A stretch of 64,000 bases of DNA, taken from NCBI RefSeq assembly GCF_005862305.2, contig NZ_CP054025.1, positions 186,001 to 250,000 on the forward strand, given 5' to 3'. Below the pieces are notes generated by a model. It was given only the letters and a program-made list of their open reading frames with translations, did no database searches and was not told where the DNA came from. Shown here piece by piece: positions 8,059-17,187 of this stretch. The position numbers and the translations under genes are program-made. Each line of letters starts with the position of its first letter. Position 1 is the first letter of the stretch. The DNA comes from Rhizobium indicum (GTDB taxonomy: Bacteria > Pseudomonadota > Alphaproteobacteria > Rhizobiales > Rhizobiaceae).

Positions 8059-11048
8059 TCAGATTTTCAGGCGGGTGTTTTCGGGATCGACAAACACGGT
8101 CCCGGCAATTTTCGCGGCAATGGTGCGGTCGGGCATCGGGATGTAGACCGTCTCTCCAATCCGGTCGTGGCCTCCCTCGACAAGCGCCAGCGCGATCGGC
8201 TGGCCGGCTGCGTCCGAATGATAGGAAGAGGTCACATGCCCCACCATCGTCATCGGAATTGCCTGCTTCGGGTCGAAGACGATCTGCGCTCCTTCTTCCA
8301 GCTTCGAGCGATCCTCGGTGAGAAGGCCGACAAGCTGCCTGCGGCCTTTGGCCACCAAATCCGGGCGCGCTAAGCCACGCTTGCCGACAAAATCCGGCTT
8401 GTTCTTGCCCACGGCCCAGCCCATACCCGCATCATAGGGCGTGACGGTGCCGTCAGTATCCTGACCAACGATGATGTAGCCCTTTTCGGCTCGCAGAACG
8501 TGCATCGTTTCGGTGCCATAGGCGGTGATGCCATATGACTGGCCTGCTTCCCAGAGCGTCTCCCATAGCCTGCGCCCGAGAGGCGCGGGCACGTTGACCT
8601 CGAAGCCGATCTCGCCGGTAAAGCTGACACGGAACAGTCGTGCAGGCATCCCGGCGACGGTGCATTCGACGCAGGACATATGCGGGAAGGCTTCCTCCGT
8701 CAGTTCGATCCCCTCGACCAGCGGCGCCAGCAGTTTGGCCGCATTCGGACCATTCAGCGCAACGGTCGACCATTGTTCGGTGGTCGAGGTCAGCCAGACG
8801 TTGAGGTCGGGCCATTCGGTTTGGAGGTAGTCTTCCATCATATTCATCACACGCGCCGCGCCGCCGGTGGTGGTTGTGACGTGGAAGCGATCCTCGGTCA
8901 TGCGGCCGATGACACCATCGTCACGGATAAAACCGTCATCGCCCAAAAGCAGACCGTAGCGGCATCGCCCCGGCGCAAGCTTCGACCAGGGGTTGGTGTA
9001 CATACGGTTCATGAATTCGACCGCATCGGGACCTGCGACCTCGATCTTGCCGAGAGTCGATGCATCGAAGATGCCGAGGCTTTTGCGCACGGCCCGGCAT
9101 TCACGGCTCACGGCAGCGTCCATATCCTCGCCCGGCTTCGGAAAATACCAAGCGCGGCGCCACTGTCCGACCGGCTCGTAAACCGCGCCATTCGCTTCGG
9201 CCCACGAGTCGATCTGCGTTTTGCGGGTGACCTCGAAATGAACGCCGCGATGATAACCTGCAAAAGCTCCGAAGGTCGTCGGCGTATAGGGCGGACGGAA
9301 GGTGGTCAGACCGACCTCGGGCTGGCGTCTGCCGAGCGCATCGGCAGCGATGTTCAGACCGTTGATATTCGACATTTTTCCCTGATCGGTCGCCATGCCG
9401 TTGGTCGTGTAGCGCTTGACATGCTCGATGGATCGCATGCCCTCGCGGACGGCCAGACGCAGGTCCTTGGCGGTCACGTCGTTCTGGTAGTCGACGAAAG
9501 CCTTGGCCTTGCCCGGATTGCGATCGGTCGGCAGCTCCGTGTGTGACACGCCAGTGCCGGTCCGGTCATGATCTACGGCATAGCCGATCGACGCACCGGT
9601 TTTGCCGAGGGCGGCAGCGATCTCGCGACCGCGCTCGGCGCCATCTTTCAATGCCGCTTCGATGCCCCAGAGCCCTCGTCCGGCTCCAGCGATCACGCAA
9701 TCCTCGCGGGTGAGCGCCGGCAGGAAGGTCGTGCGTTCGTCGTCCCATGCGATCTTGCCCTGGGTATGCGAAAAAGATGCAAGGAGGGCGTCCAGCCGCC
9801 CGACATCAGTACGGCATCGCATTTGATCCTGTGCCCCGAGTGGACCGTCTTGCCATCGACCCGGCTCACGCCGACCGAGTTGACGCGCAGACGCCCCGAA
9901 GTCGACGTTACCGTATGAGACAGCTTGACCGGAATTCCCAAGGCGCGGGCTTCATTCACCAGCTCCTCCCGTACGTTGTTACGGGTATCTACGATCGCCT
10001 GGACGCGGGCGCCCGCGCCGTGAAGATCGAAGGCTGCGTACCACGCGCTGTCATGGCTGGTGACGACGACAGGCATATTGCCGACCCTGACGCCATAGCG
10101 GTTCAGATAGGTTTGGGCCGCACCGGCCAGCATCACACCCGGACGGTCGTTGCCATGGAAGACCAGCGGCTTTTCAAGCGCACCCTGCGCCAGCACGACC
10201 TGGCGCGCCCGCACCCGCCACAGGCGTTCGCGTGGCGTATCTTTGGGCAGGGCCCCGAGGTGATCGGTCAAACGTTGGCACAAGCCGATCATGTTCTGGT
10301 GGTAATAGGCGATTGCTGTGGTCCGGGTCATGATTTTGACGCCCAGATCATCGAGAGCTTTCAACTCGGCAGCCAGCCAGTCCCATGCCGGGCGTCCGTC
10401 GATATGGGCCTGCGGCTCGGACAGAAGCGTACCGCCGGCTTCACCGTTTTCGTCCACGACGACGACCTTCAGGCCATCGACCGCCGCCGCGCGCGCTGCC
10501 GCCAGCCCCGCCGGTCCGGCGCCGACGATCAAGACGTCGCAATGCATGTTGCGAGACGCATAGGTGTCCGGATCCGTCTCCTTGGGAGACACGCCCAAAC
10601 CGGCGGCCGCACGGATGAAGGGCTCATAGACCTTGTTCCAGAAACTCTTGGGCCACATGAACGTCTTGTAGTAGAAGCCTGCCGAAAACAGCATGTAGGC
10701 GGCGTCGTTGACCGCCCCCACGTCGAATTTCAAGCTGGGATACTTGTTCTGTGAGTTGGTTTCGAGCCCGTTCCAGATTTCCTGAACGGTAGCGCGGGTA
10801 TTCGGCTCGAAGCGGCCGGGGCCGCGCCGCGTGCCGATCAGCGCATTGGGCTCCTCCGAACCCGCGGCAATAGGGCCGCGTGGACGGTGATATTTGAACG
10901 ACCGCCCCATCAGATGAACGCCGTTCGCCAGCAGCGCGGAGGCTACCGTGTCGCCCTTTGCGCCGTGATAAGCCTTGCCGTCGAAGATGAAGACAACAGG
11001 ACGTCCGGTGTCTACTCGGCCGCGACCCGAAACGCGATACTGGTTCAT
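8059..11048 (-). pseudogene. soxA: Sarcosine oxidase alpha subunit, frameshifted
   Basis: The gene spans a full-length SoxA (about 996 residues if repaired) but is split between two frames. The N-terminal part starts at the ATG at 11048 (MNQYRVSGRGRVDTG), with the KYHRPRG segment and the NAD-binding motif VLIVGAGPAGLAAARAA, and runs to SGGWTPSLHLF. The C-terminal part resumes with SHTQGKIAWDD and includes the folate-binding aminomethyltransferase domain to the stop at 8059. The shift falls in a run of five A at 9771-9775 (plus strand); one more base restores the frame exactly. Either the gene is inactivated or there is a homopolymer sequencing error; all flanking subunits are intact, which favours error or a very recent mutation. 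It overlaps soxD by 4 bp. Confidence 0.9.
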
Positions 11049-11365
11049 TTCAGCACCTCCGAACCGGCTGGCAGGCCGGGCAATGTAGCAAGATCGGGGC
11101 GCAGCTCGCCCGCTGCATAGGTTGTCAGGAACCGATCGCTGACCGTGTCGCGCACCGCGTTGAAAAACCGGCCGCAACCATGCAGGTGCCGCCAGCGTTC
11201 GTAGTGCGGGCCTTTGACGTTGGCGCGGATAAACAGAAACTCCTCCCACTGCTCGTCGGACTGTGACGAAGGATCGGACGCGCGAACGATGTGGGCCTGG
11301 CCGGCGTAGGTGAACTCCGCCTCGGGCAGGGTTTCATTGCAGTAAGGGCAACGGATCAGCAGCAT
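11045..11365 (-). CDS. soxD: Sarcosine oxidase delta subunit
   Basis: 106 residues, the typical size. The zinc-ligand pattern of SoxD is present: Cys6 and Cys9 in RCPYC, then His60 and Cys64 in RWRHLHGCGRFFN. The small subunit holds a structural zinc in the heterotetrameric enzyme that oxidises sarcosine to glycine with transfer of the methyl group to folate. The stop codon overlaps the soxA start (ATGA), indicating translational coupling. Confidence 0.96.
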   Translation of the reverse strand: MLLIRCPYCNETLPEAEFTYAGQAHIVRASDPSSQSDEQWEEFLFIRANVKGPHYERWRHLHGCGRFFNAVRDTVSDRFLTTYAAGELRPDLATLPGLPAGSEVLK

Positions 11366-11376
11366 CAGTTATGTCC

Positions 11377-12630
11377 TCAATGTGCTACGGCGGCGGCGGC
11401 GGCTTCGTCGATCAGGCGGCCGGAACGGAAGCGTTCAAGCGTGAAGGGCGCATTGATCGGATGCGGTTCGTTTTTCGCGATGGTCCAGGCGAAGGTGTGC
11501 GCCGCTCCCGGCGTGGCCTTGAAACCGCCGGTGCCCCAGCCGCAATTGACGTACAGCCCGGGAACCGGTGTCTTACCGAGAATAGCCGAGCGATCGGGTG
11601 TGACATCGACGATGCCGCCCCATTTTCGCAGCATCCGCATGCGGTTGAAGATGGGAAAGATCTCGACGATGGCGGCGATCGTATGCTCGATCAGCGGCAG
11701 TCCTCCACGTTGCGAGTAGGACATGTACTGATCGGTCCCCGATCCAATGACCAGTTCGCCTTTGTCTGACTGGCTGATATAGGCATGGACCGCATTCGAC
11801 ATCACCACGCACGGGAAAATTGGCTTGATCGGCTCGGAAACCAATGCCTGCAGCGGATAGCTCTCCAGCGGCAACCGCACCCCAGCGGTTTCCATGACGA
11901 CCGAGGTATGGCCGGCCGCCGAGACCGCAACCTTTTTTGCCTTGATAAATCCCTTGGCCGTTTCGACGCCGGCGACCGAACCGTCGGCGTTGCGGCGGAT
12001 CCCGGTGACCGGGCAGTTCTCGATGATATCAACGCCTCTCGCCGCTGCACCGCGCGCATATCCCCAGGCGACGGCGTCGTGACGGGCTGTGCCAGCCCTC
12101 TCTTGAAGGGCGGCGCCCATCACCGGGTAGCGGGCGTTGGGTGACAGATCCAGGGGAGGGCAATATTCCTTGGCCTCTTCCTTGGTCAGCCATCGGTTGT
12201 CGACACCGTTCAGCCGATTTGCATGAATATGCCGCTTGAAGCTCTGAACGTCATGCACGGTATGAGCCAGCATGAGGCAGCCTCGACGCGAATACATGAC
12301 GTTGTAGTTGAGCTCCTGGCTCAGCCCTTCCCAAAGATCAACCGCGTGATCGTAAAGGCGCGCACTCTCGTCATAAAGATAGTTGGAACGGATGATCGTC
12401 GTATTGCGACCGGTGTTACCACCGCCAAGCCAGCCCTTGTCGATGACGGCGACGTTGGTAATGCCGTGCTGGCTGGCAAGGTAATAAGCGGCCCCCAGGC
12501 CGTGGCCGCCGGCGCCGACGATGACAACGTCATATTCGGCTTTTGGCTCTTTCTGCGGCCATTGCTCATCCCAGTGCTTATGCCCGGTCAGTGCATGCCG
12601 CAAGAGATTGAGTGCGTTGAAGCGCGTCAT
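11377..12630 (-). CDS. soxB: Sarcosine oxidase beta subunit
   Basis: 417 residues. An FAD-binding motif VVIVGAGGHGLGAAYYLA begins near residue 35. His184 in RAGTARHDAVAWG is the probable site of covalent FMN attachment known for beta subunits of heterotetrameric sarcosine oxidase. The C-terminal GWGTGGFKATPGAA block is conserved. It is the first gene of soxBDAG-glyA and is divergent from a GlxA/GbdR-type activator, with 97 bp between the two starts. Confidence 0.96.
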   Translation of the reverse strand: MTRFNALNLLRHALTGHKHWDEQWPQKEPKAEYDVVIVGAGGHGLGAAYYLASQHGITNVAVIDKGWLGGGNTGRNTTIIRSNYLYDESARLYDHAVDLWEGLSQELNYNVMYSRRGCLMLAHTVHDVQSFKRHIHANRLNGVDNRWLTKEEAKEYCPPLDLSPNARYPVMGAALQERAGTARHDAVAWGYARGAAARGVDIIENCPVTGIRRNADGSVAGVETAKGFIKAKKVAVSAAGHTSVVMETAGVRLPLESYPLQALVSEPIKPIFPCVVMSNAVHAYISQSDKGELVIGSGTDQYMSYSQRGGLPLIEHTIAAIVEIFPIFNRMRMLRKWGGIVDVTPDRSAILGKTPVPGLYVNCGWGTGGFKATPGAAHTFAWTIAKNEPHPINAPFTLERFRSGRLIDEAAAAAVAH

Positions 12631-12681
12631 GGCGTGCCTGCTTGTTGGAGATATGGTGGCCTGGAACGTAGAGAGATTTCA

Positions 12682-12707
12682 CGACGCACGTCTGGACAAT
12701 TGCGTCG
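12682..12707. promoter_or_regulatory. Inverted repeat in the sox/regulator intergenic region
   Basis: CGACGCA and TGCGTCG, separated by 12 bases, lie between the divergent soxB and regulator starts. It is a candidate operator; no binding-site consensus was available to compare it with. Confidence 0.3.
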
Positions 12708-12727
12708 CTTTGATTGAATATTTGCGC

Positions 12728-13759
12728 ATGATCGCGCCTCGCACCAAAAAGCGCCTGAGTGTCGCTTTTCTTCTTGCCGACCGGTTCACGCTCTCGGCCT
12801 TCGCGAATTTTGTCGATGTGCTTCGCCTCGCCGCCGACGAGGCTGACCGCTCCCGGCCTATTCTATGCGAATGGACCGTTCTGTCGGACGACATGAACAG
12901 CGTGCAGTCGAGTTGCGGCGTCAAGGTGCAACCGGATACGCGTCTTAAACATGCGGAACGATATGATTACATCGTGGTCGTTGGCGGGCTGATCGGCGAC
13001 AAGAGCGCGCTCACAGCCGAGGCAATCCGTTTTCTGAAGAGCTCCGCCGAAATCGGCGTCCCGATCATTGGGTTGTGCACAGGCGTCTTCATCCTGCATG
13101 AGGCAGGATTGCTCGACGGTTATCGATGCTGCGTCAGCTGGTTTCATCATCAGGATTTTCTTGACCGATTCAGCGCAGAGCAATTGGTCGCCGACCAGAT
13201 TTTCGTCATCGACCGCGATCGGCTCACATGTTCTGGAGGTCACGGGGCAGCCCATCTGGCGGCTTTCCTGGTTGAGCGGCACGTGGGCCAGTCTGCCGCC
13301 ATTAAAAGCCTGAACATCATGATGATCGACAACGCGTTAAGCGGAGAAAAGCCGCAGCCGGGTCAACAAACAAGGCGCATAGCGAGCGATCCGCTGGTGA
13401 AGAAAACAATCCTGCGCATGCAGCAAAATATCGAAGTACCGAAGACGGTCATCGACCTGGCGGACGAGCTTGGCGTCGGACGACGGGGGCTCGAGCGGCG
13501 GTTCCTGACGGATCTGAAGATCAGTCCGGCCAAGGTCTATCTCGAACTCCGGCTGGATCGAGTGCTTTCGCTTTTGCGCACCACGGACTGGACGATCACG
13601 CAGATTGCCATGGCCACAGGGTTCTGTGACGCGCCACACCTGTCCCGGGCCCTGAGTGCTGAGCATGGGTTCACGCCGGGGGAATATCGCAAGGCGCAAG
13701 GCGGGCGCTCGACCAGCGCCGAGGAATTCGCCGTCGGCGTTCTTCTCCCGAAATCCTGA
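12728..13759 (+). CDS. GlxA-family (DJ-1/PfpI plus AraC) transcriptional regulator, GbdR-like
   Basis: 343 residues. The N-terminal two thirds are a class-I glutamine-amidotransferase-like (DJ-1/PfpI) domain beginning RLSVAFLLADRFTLSAFANFVDVLR with a nucleophile-elbow-like GLCTGVFILHEAGLLDG. The C-terminal part is an AraC helix-turn-helix pair (VIDLADELGVGRRGLERRFL and ITQIAMATGFCDAPHLSRA). Members of this group, such as GbdR and SouR, activate betaine, dimethylglycine and sarcosine catabolism. Divergent placement from soxB makes it the likely activator of the sox operon. I chose the ATG at 12728; upstream codons in the frame show no regulator similarity. Confidence 0.9.
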   Translation: MIAPRTKKRLSVAFLLADRFTLSAFANFVDVLRLAADEADRSRPILCEWTVLSDDMNSVQSSCGVKVQPDTRLKHAERYDYIVVVGGLIGDKSALTAEAIRFLKSSAEIGVPIIGLCTGVFILHEAGLLDGYRCCVSWFHHQDFLDRFSAEQLVADQIFVIDRDRLTCSGGHGAAHLAAFLVERHVGQSAAIKSLNIMMIDNALSGEKPQPGQQTRRIASDPLVKKTILRMQQNIEVPKTVIDLADELGVGRRGLERRFLTDLKISPAKVYLELRLDRVLSLLRTTDWTITQIAMATGFCDAPHLSRALSAEHGFTPGEYRKAQGGRSTSAEEFAVGVLLPKS

Positions 13760-14058
13760 TCCAGAGACTTCGCTCCCGACCATGGGAAAGCCAAAGCCAG
13801 CTATGCCGTTCCAATCGGTCGCTGGCGAAAACGGCATGAACGCGTCGATGCACATCACCACATTCGCGCGCAAAAACCGACGTCCGTAGGGCATTTCGGT
13901 CGCTCTAACGCGGCGAGAAAGGAGTGTATTTTCTTATAACAATCACTGTATACTCAGTTTATACATTTTTATTGACTCATGTCTCGGCCCATGCAAACCT
14001 GACTTTACTGGCGCAGATCATGTGATCTGCCCGACACGGCGATGTGCAGGAGGTTTAC
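13760..14058. other. Intergenic region before the hydroxyproline-like operon
   Basis: No gene is seen here. The right half is AT-rich and contains the palindrome listed at 13947-13965 and a TTGACT hexamer at 13972, a possible -35 element with no clear -10. Confidence 0.4.
13947..13965. promoter_or_regulatory. Candidate GntR operator
   Basis: TGTATA and TATACA arms with a seven-base spacer, in an AT-rich segment 94 bp before the GntR-type regulator start. Palindromes of this kind are usual targets of FadR/GntR regulators. Assigning it to the adjacent regulator is inference. Confidence 0.4.
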
Positions 14059-14769
14059 GTGAGAAGCGGCAAAAACGATCTATACGACGATCTCAAGCGG
14101 CAGATACTGACGATGGAGCTCGACCCCGATCAGGATCTGGACGAGGTAGGCTTGAGCGAGCAGTACGGGCTTTCGCGCACGCCGGTTCGGGAAATCTTCC
14201 GACGTCTCGAAGGCGAGGGCTACGTCGACATCCGGGCGAACCGCGGCGCGCGCGTCATCCCGATGAACCACCAGACGCTCAGGCACTTCTTTCTGGTCGC
14301 GCCGATGATCTACGCAGCGATCGGTCGCCTCGCCGTCCAGAACTTCAAGCCGAAGCAGCTCGGAAACCTTAAGGACACGCAGGAACGCTTCCGCACGGCA
14401 AGTGTGTCCGGCGACGCTCTCGCGATGGTGCTGGAGAACAACCGGTTCCACGAGATCATCGGCGAGATGTCGGCCAACGCCTATCTGCAGCCGAGCCTCG
14501 GCCGCCTGCTCATCGACCACGCGCGGATCGGCCACACCTTCTTCCGGCCGCGCAACGACGACATGCGCCAGCGGCTGCAATTGGCGGTCGAACATCACGA
14601 CGGCTTCATCTCCGCCATCGGTGCCCACGATGAGGACGCGGTCGTCGACCTGGTGTTCGAACATTGGGAATTGTCGCGGGAGAACATGGAGATGTTCATT
14701 GCGCCACAGGGAATGAAGGCTGACGCACTCGTCGAAGTGCCCGCCGCAGCGATGGAGAAATCGTCTTGA
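14059..14769 (+). CDS. GntR-family (FadR subfamily, FCD domain) regulator
   Basis: 236 residues. The N-terminal winged helix holds DLYDDLKRQILTMELDPDQDLDEVGLSEQYGLSRTPVREIFRRLEGEGYV, which has the SRTPVRE signature of GntR proteins. The C-terminal all-helical FCD domain has the metal/ligand histidine pattern (NNRFHEII, HARIGH, EHHDGFISAI). The GTG at 14059 follows AGGAGG by about five bases and is the clear start. The stop overlaps the next gene (14766), so regulator and enzymes are co-transcribed. HypR, the hydroxyproline regulator of Sinorhizobium, is also GntR-type; equivalence is an inference from context. Confidence 0.9.
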   Translation: MRSGKNDLYDDLKRQILTMELDPDQDLDEVGLSEQYGLSRTPVREIFRRLEGEGYVDIRANRGARVIPMNHQTLRHFFLVAPMIYAAIGRLAVQNFKPKQLGNLKDTQERFRTASVSGDALAMVLENNRFHEIIGEMSANAYLQPSLGRLLIDHARIGHTFFRPRNDDMRQRLQLAVEHHDGFISAIGAHDEDAVVDLVFEHWELSRENMEMFIAPQGMKADALVEVPAAAMEKSS

Positions 14770-15677
14770 AATTCGAAGGTATCTACACTCCGGCGGTGAC
14801 CCCGCTAAATCCTGGTGGGCAAATAGACAGGCCAGCATTCGCCGCTGTACTGGAATCGCTGATCGAAGCGAAGGTCCATGGCATCATCGTTGGCGGTTCG
14901 ACCGGCGAATATTATGCGCAGAGCGCCCAGGAGCGTTTTGAGCTGGCCGCCTATGCCAAGGATGTCATCGGCTCACGCCTGCCGCTCATCATCGGAACGG
15001 GTGCGACGCGGACGGAGGACTCCGCCGAATACGCCAAGGCCGCGAAGGAAATCGGCGCCGATGCTATCCTGGTGTCCTCCCCTCCGTATGCGCTGCCCAC
15101 AGAGCGCGAGAATGCCGTTCACGCGCTCACCATCGACCGTGCAGCCAACATGCCGATCATGCTCTACAACTATCCGGCCCGCATGGGCGTCGTGATGGGC
15201 GAAGAATATTTCGCCCGTGTGGGCAAATCGAAGAACGTCGTCGCCATTAAGGAAAGCTCCGGCGACATGGCCAATCTCCATTTGCTGGCCCGCAAGTTCC
15301 CGCACATCTCGCTGTCCTGCGGCTGGGACGACCAGGCGCTCGAATTCTTCGCCTGGGGGGCAAAGAGCTGGGTCTGCGCCGGCTCGAACTTCCTTCCGCG
15401 TGAACACGTGGCTCTCTACGAAGCCTGCGTGAACGAGAAGAATTTCGACAAGGGCCGCGCCATCATGACCGCGATGCTGCCGCTGATGGATTTCCTCGAA
15501 TGCGGGAAGTTCGTCCAGTCGATCAAGCACGGTTGCGAACTGATCGGTCTCAGCACGGGGCCGGTTCGCGCGCCGCTTCGCCCGCTCAATTCGGAAGAAA
15601 AAAGAACCCTCCAGACTGTCGTTACCACCTTGAAGCGCACGGTCGCCCAGATCACGTCGGGAGCAAATCATGCATGA
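14766..15677 (+). CDS. DHDPS/NAL-family lyase, possible pyrroline-4-hydroxy-2-carboxylate deaminase
   Basis: 303 residues of the DapA superfamily of Schiff-base lyases. GGSTGE at 43-48, the Tyr134-Asn135-Tyr136 triad region (LYNYPAR) and the catalytic Lys162 in AIKESSGD are present. In hydroxyproline catabolism a DapA-family member (HypD) deaminates pyrroline-4-hydroxy-2-carboxylate to 2-oxoglutarate semialdehyde, which the next enzyme, an aldehyde dehydrogenase, would oxidise. The ATG overlaps the regulator stop (ATGA) and the 3' end overlaps the dehydrogenase by 8 bp. The family is broad, so the exact substrate is uncertain. Confidence 0.85.
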   Translation: MKFEGIYTPAVTPLNPGGQIDRPAFAAVLESLIEAKVHGIIVGGSTGEYYAQSAQERFELAAYAKDVIGSRLPLIIGTGATRTEDSAEYAKAAKEIGADAILVSSPPYALPTERENAVHALTIDRAANMPIMLYNYPARMGVVMGEEYFARVGKSKNVVAIKESSGDMANLHLLARKFPHISLSCGWDDQALEFFAWGAKSWVCAGSNFLPREHVALYEACVNEKNFDKGRAIMTAMLPLMDFLECGKFVQSIKHGCELIGLSTGPVRAPLRPLNSEEKRTLQTVVTTLKRTVAQITSGANHA

Positions 15678-17187
15678 ACCTTTGACAGCCGCCGAATACA
15701 GGGCAATTGCCGCAAGCCTCCAACTGGCCACCAACGCCTTCATCGATGGCGCCTTCCGTCCGGCGAATTCGGGAAAGACGTTCAAAACAACCAATCCTGC
15801 GACCGGCGACCTCCTGGCCGAAATCGCAGCCTGTGACGCAAGCGATGTGGATGATGCTGTCGCCAAAGCCAGGCAGTCCTTCGACGATGGCCGCTGGCAC
15901 CTTCAGTCTCCCGGCGAGAGGAAAGCCGTTCTCCTCAGATTCGCCAAGCTCCTTGAAGAAAATCGCCATGAGCTCGCCGTCATGGAGAGCATCGACAGCG
16001 GTAAGCCGGTTCGCGAATGCCAGACCGTCGATATTCCGGATACCATCCACACCATTCGTTGGCACGCCGAACTGATCGACAAGCTCTACGACAACACCAA
16101 TCCTGTGGGACCAAATGCGTTGACCATGGTGGTGCGCGAGCCCATCGGCGTCGTCGGCTGCGTTCTACCCTGGAACTTTCCCCTGCTGATGCTGGCCTGG
16201 AAGATCGGTCCGGCGCTTGCAGCGGGCTGCTCGGTGATCATCAAGCCAGCCCAGGAAACCACGCTGACGACGCTTCGTGTCGCCGAGCTTGCCCATGAGG
16301 CGGGTATTCCGGCTGGCGTTCTCAACGTCGTCACGGGAAGCGGCAAGGATGTCGGCGAACCGCTCGGCATGCACATGGACGTCGATATGGTGGCCTTCAC
16401 CGGATCGACGCCGACCGGCCGGCGTTTCCTGCGATATGCAGCAGACAGCAATCTTAAGAAAGTCGTCCTCGAATGCGGCGGTAAAAACCCGGCGGTCGTG
16501 CTGGACGACGCCGAAGACCTGGATCTCGTTGCCGAACAGGTGGTCAACGGTGCCTTCTGGAACATGGGCGAGAATTGCTCGGCGACATCGCGGCTTATCG
16601 TCCACTCCAAGATCAAGGACGAACTGCTCGAGCGCATCGGTGCCTATATGCGCGAATGGAGGACGGGCGACCCGCTCGACCCTGACAACCGCATCGGCGC
16701 ACTGGTCAGCAAAAATCACTTCGAGAAGGTGAAGTCGTTCCTCGACGACGCAAAGGCGGAAAAGCTGGAGATCGCTCATGGGGGAGAAACGCAGAAGGGC
16801 ATCTTCATCGAGCCGACGGTGGTTGATGGCATCACGCCGCAGAGCCGGCTTTTCAGGGAAGAGATTTTCGGACCCATCCTGTCGGTCACCACCTTCAATT
16901 CCCTCGACGAGGCCGTGGCGCTCGCCAACGACACGAATTATGGCCTGACGGCATCGGTCTACACCGGCAGCCTGCGCAAGGCGATCAGGCTCTCGCGCGA
17001 AATCCGCGCTGGACTGGTCACCGTCAATTGCTTCGGCGAGGGTGACGCGACCACCCCGTTCGGCGGTTACAAGGAGTCGGGTTTCGGCGGACGCGACAAG
17101 TCGATCTTTGCCCACGACAACTATTGCGAACTGAAGACGATCTGGATCGACATCTCGGAACGCTCGGTGGACGAGACGATCCGATGA
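15670..17187 (+). CDS. NAD(P)-dependent aldehyde dehydrogenase
   Basis: 505 residues, full length. The general base is Glu268 (LECGGKNPAVV), the nucleophile Cys303 (NMGENCSATSR), and the cofactor turn is FTGSTPTGRRFL. PWNFPLLMLAWKIGPALAAG is conserved. By sequence flavour it also resembles PuuC-type gamma-glutamylaminobutyraldehyde dehydrogenases. With the DapA-like lyase and racemase-like protein in the same operon, 2-oxoglutarate semialdehyde to 2-oxoglutarate is the most economical role. It overlaps the next gene by 4 bp. Confidence 0.93.
   Translation: MHEPLTAAEYRAIAASLQLATNAFIDGAFRPANSGKTFKTTNPATGDLLAEIAACDASDVDDAVAKARQSFDDGRWHLQSPGERKAVLLRFAKLLEENRHELAVMESIDSGKPVRECQTVDIPDTIHTIRWHAELIDKLYDNTNPVGPNALTMVVREPIGVVGCVLPWNFPLLMLAWKIGPALAAGCSVIIKPAQETTLTTLRVAELAHEAGIPAGVLNVVTGSGKDVGEPLGMHMDVDMVAFTGSTPTGRRFLRYAADSNLKKVVLECGGKNPAVVLDDAEDLDLVAEQVVNGAFWNMGENCSATSRLIVHSKIKDELLERIGAYMREWRTGDPLDPDNRIGALVSKNHFEKVKSFLDDAKAEKLEIAHGGETQKGIFIEPTVVDGITPQSRLFREEIFGPILSVTTFNSLDEAVALANDTNYGLTASVYTGSLRKAIRLSREIRAGLVTVNCFGEGDATTPFGGYKESGFGGRDKSIFAHDNYCELKTIWIDISERSVDETIR

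Noticed and set aside
14766..15677. Call as dihydrodipicolinate synthase (dapA)
   Set aside because: The catabolic operon context and lack of lysine-pathway neighbours favour a catabolic member of the superfamily.
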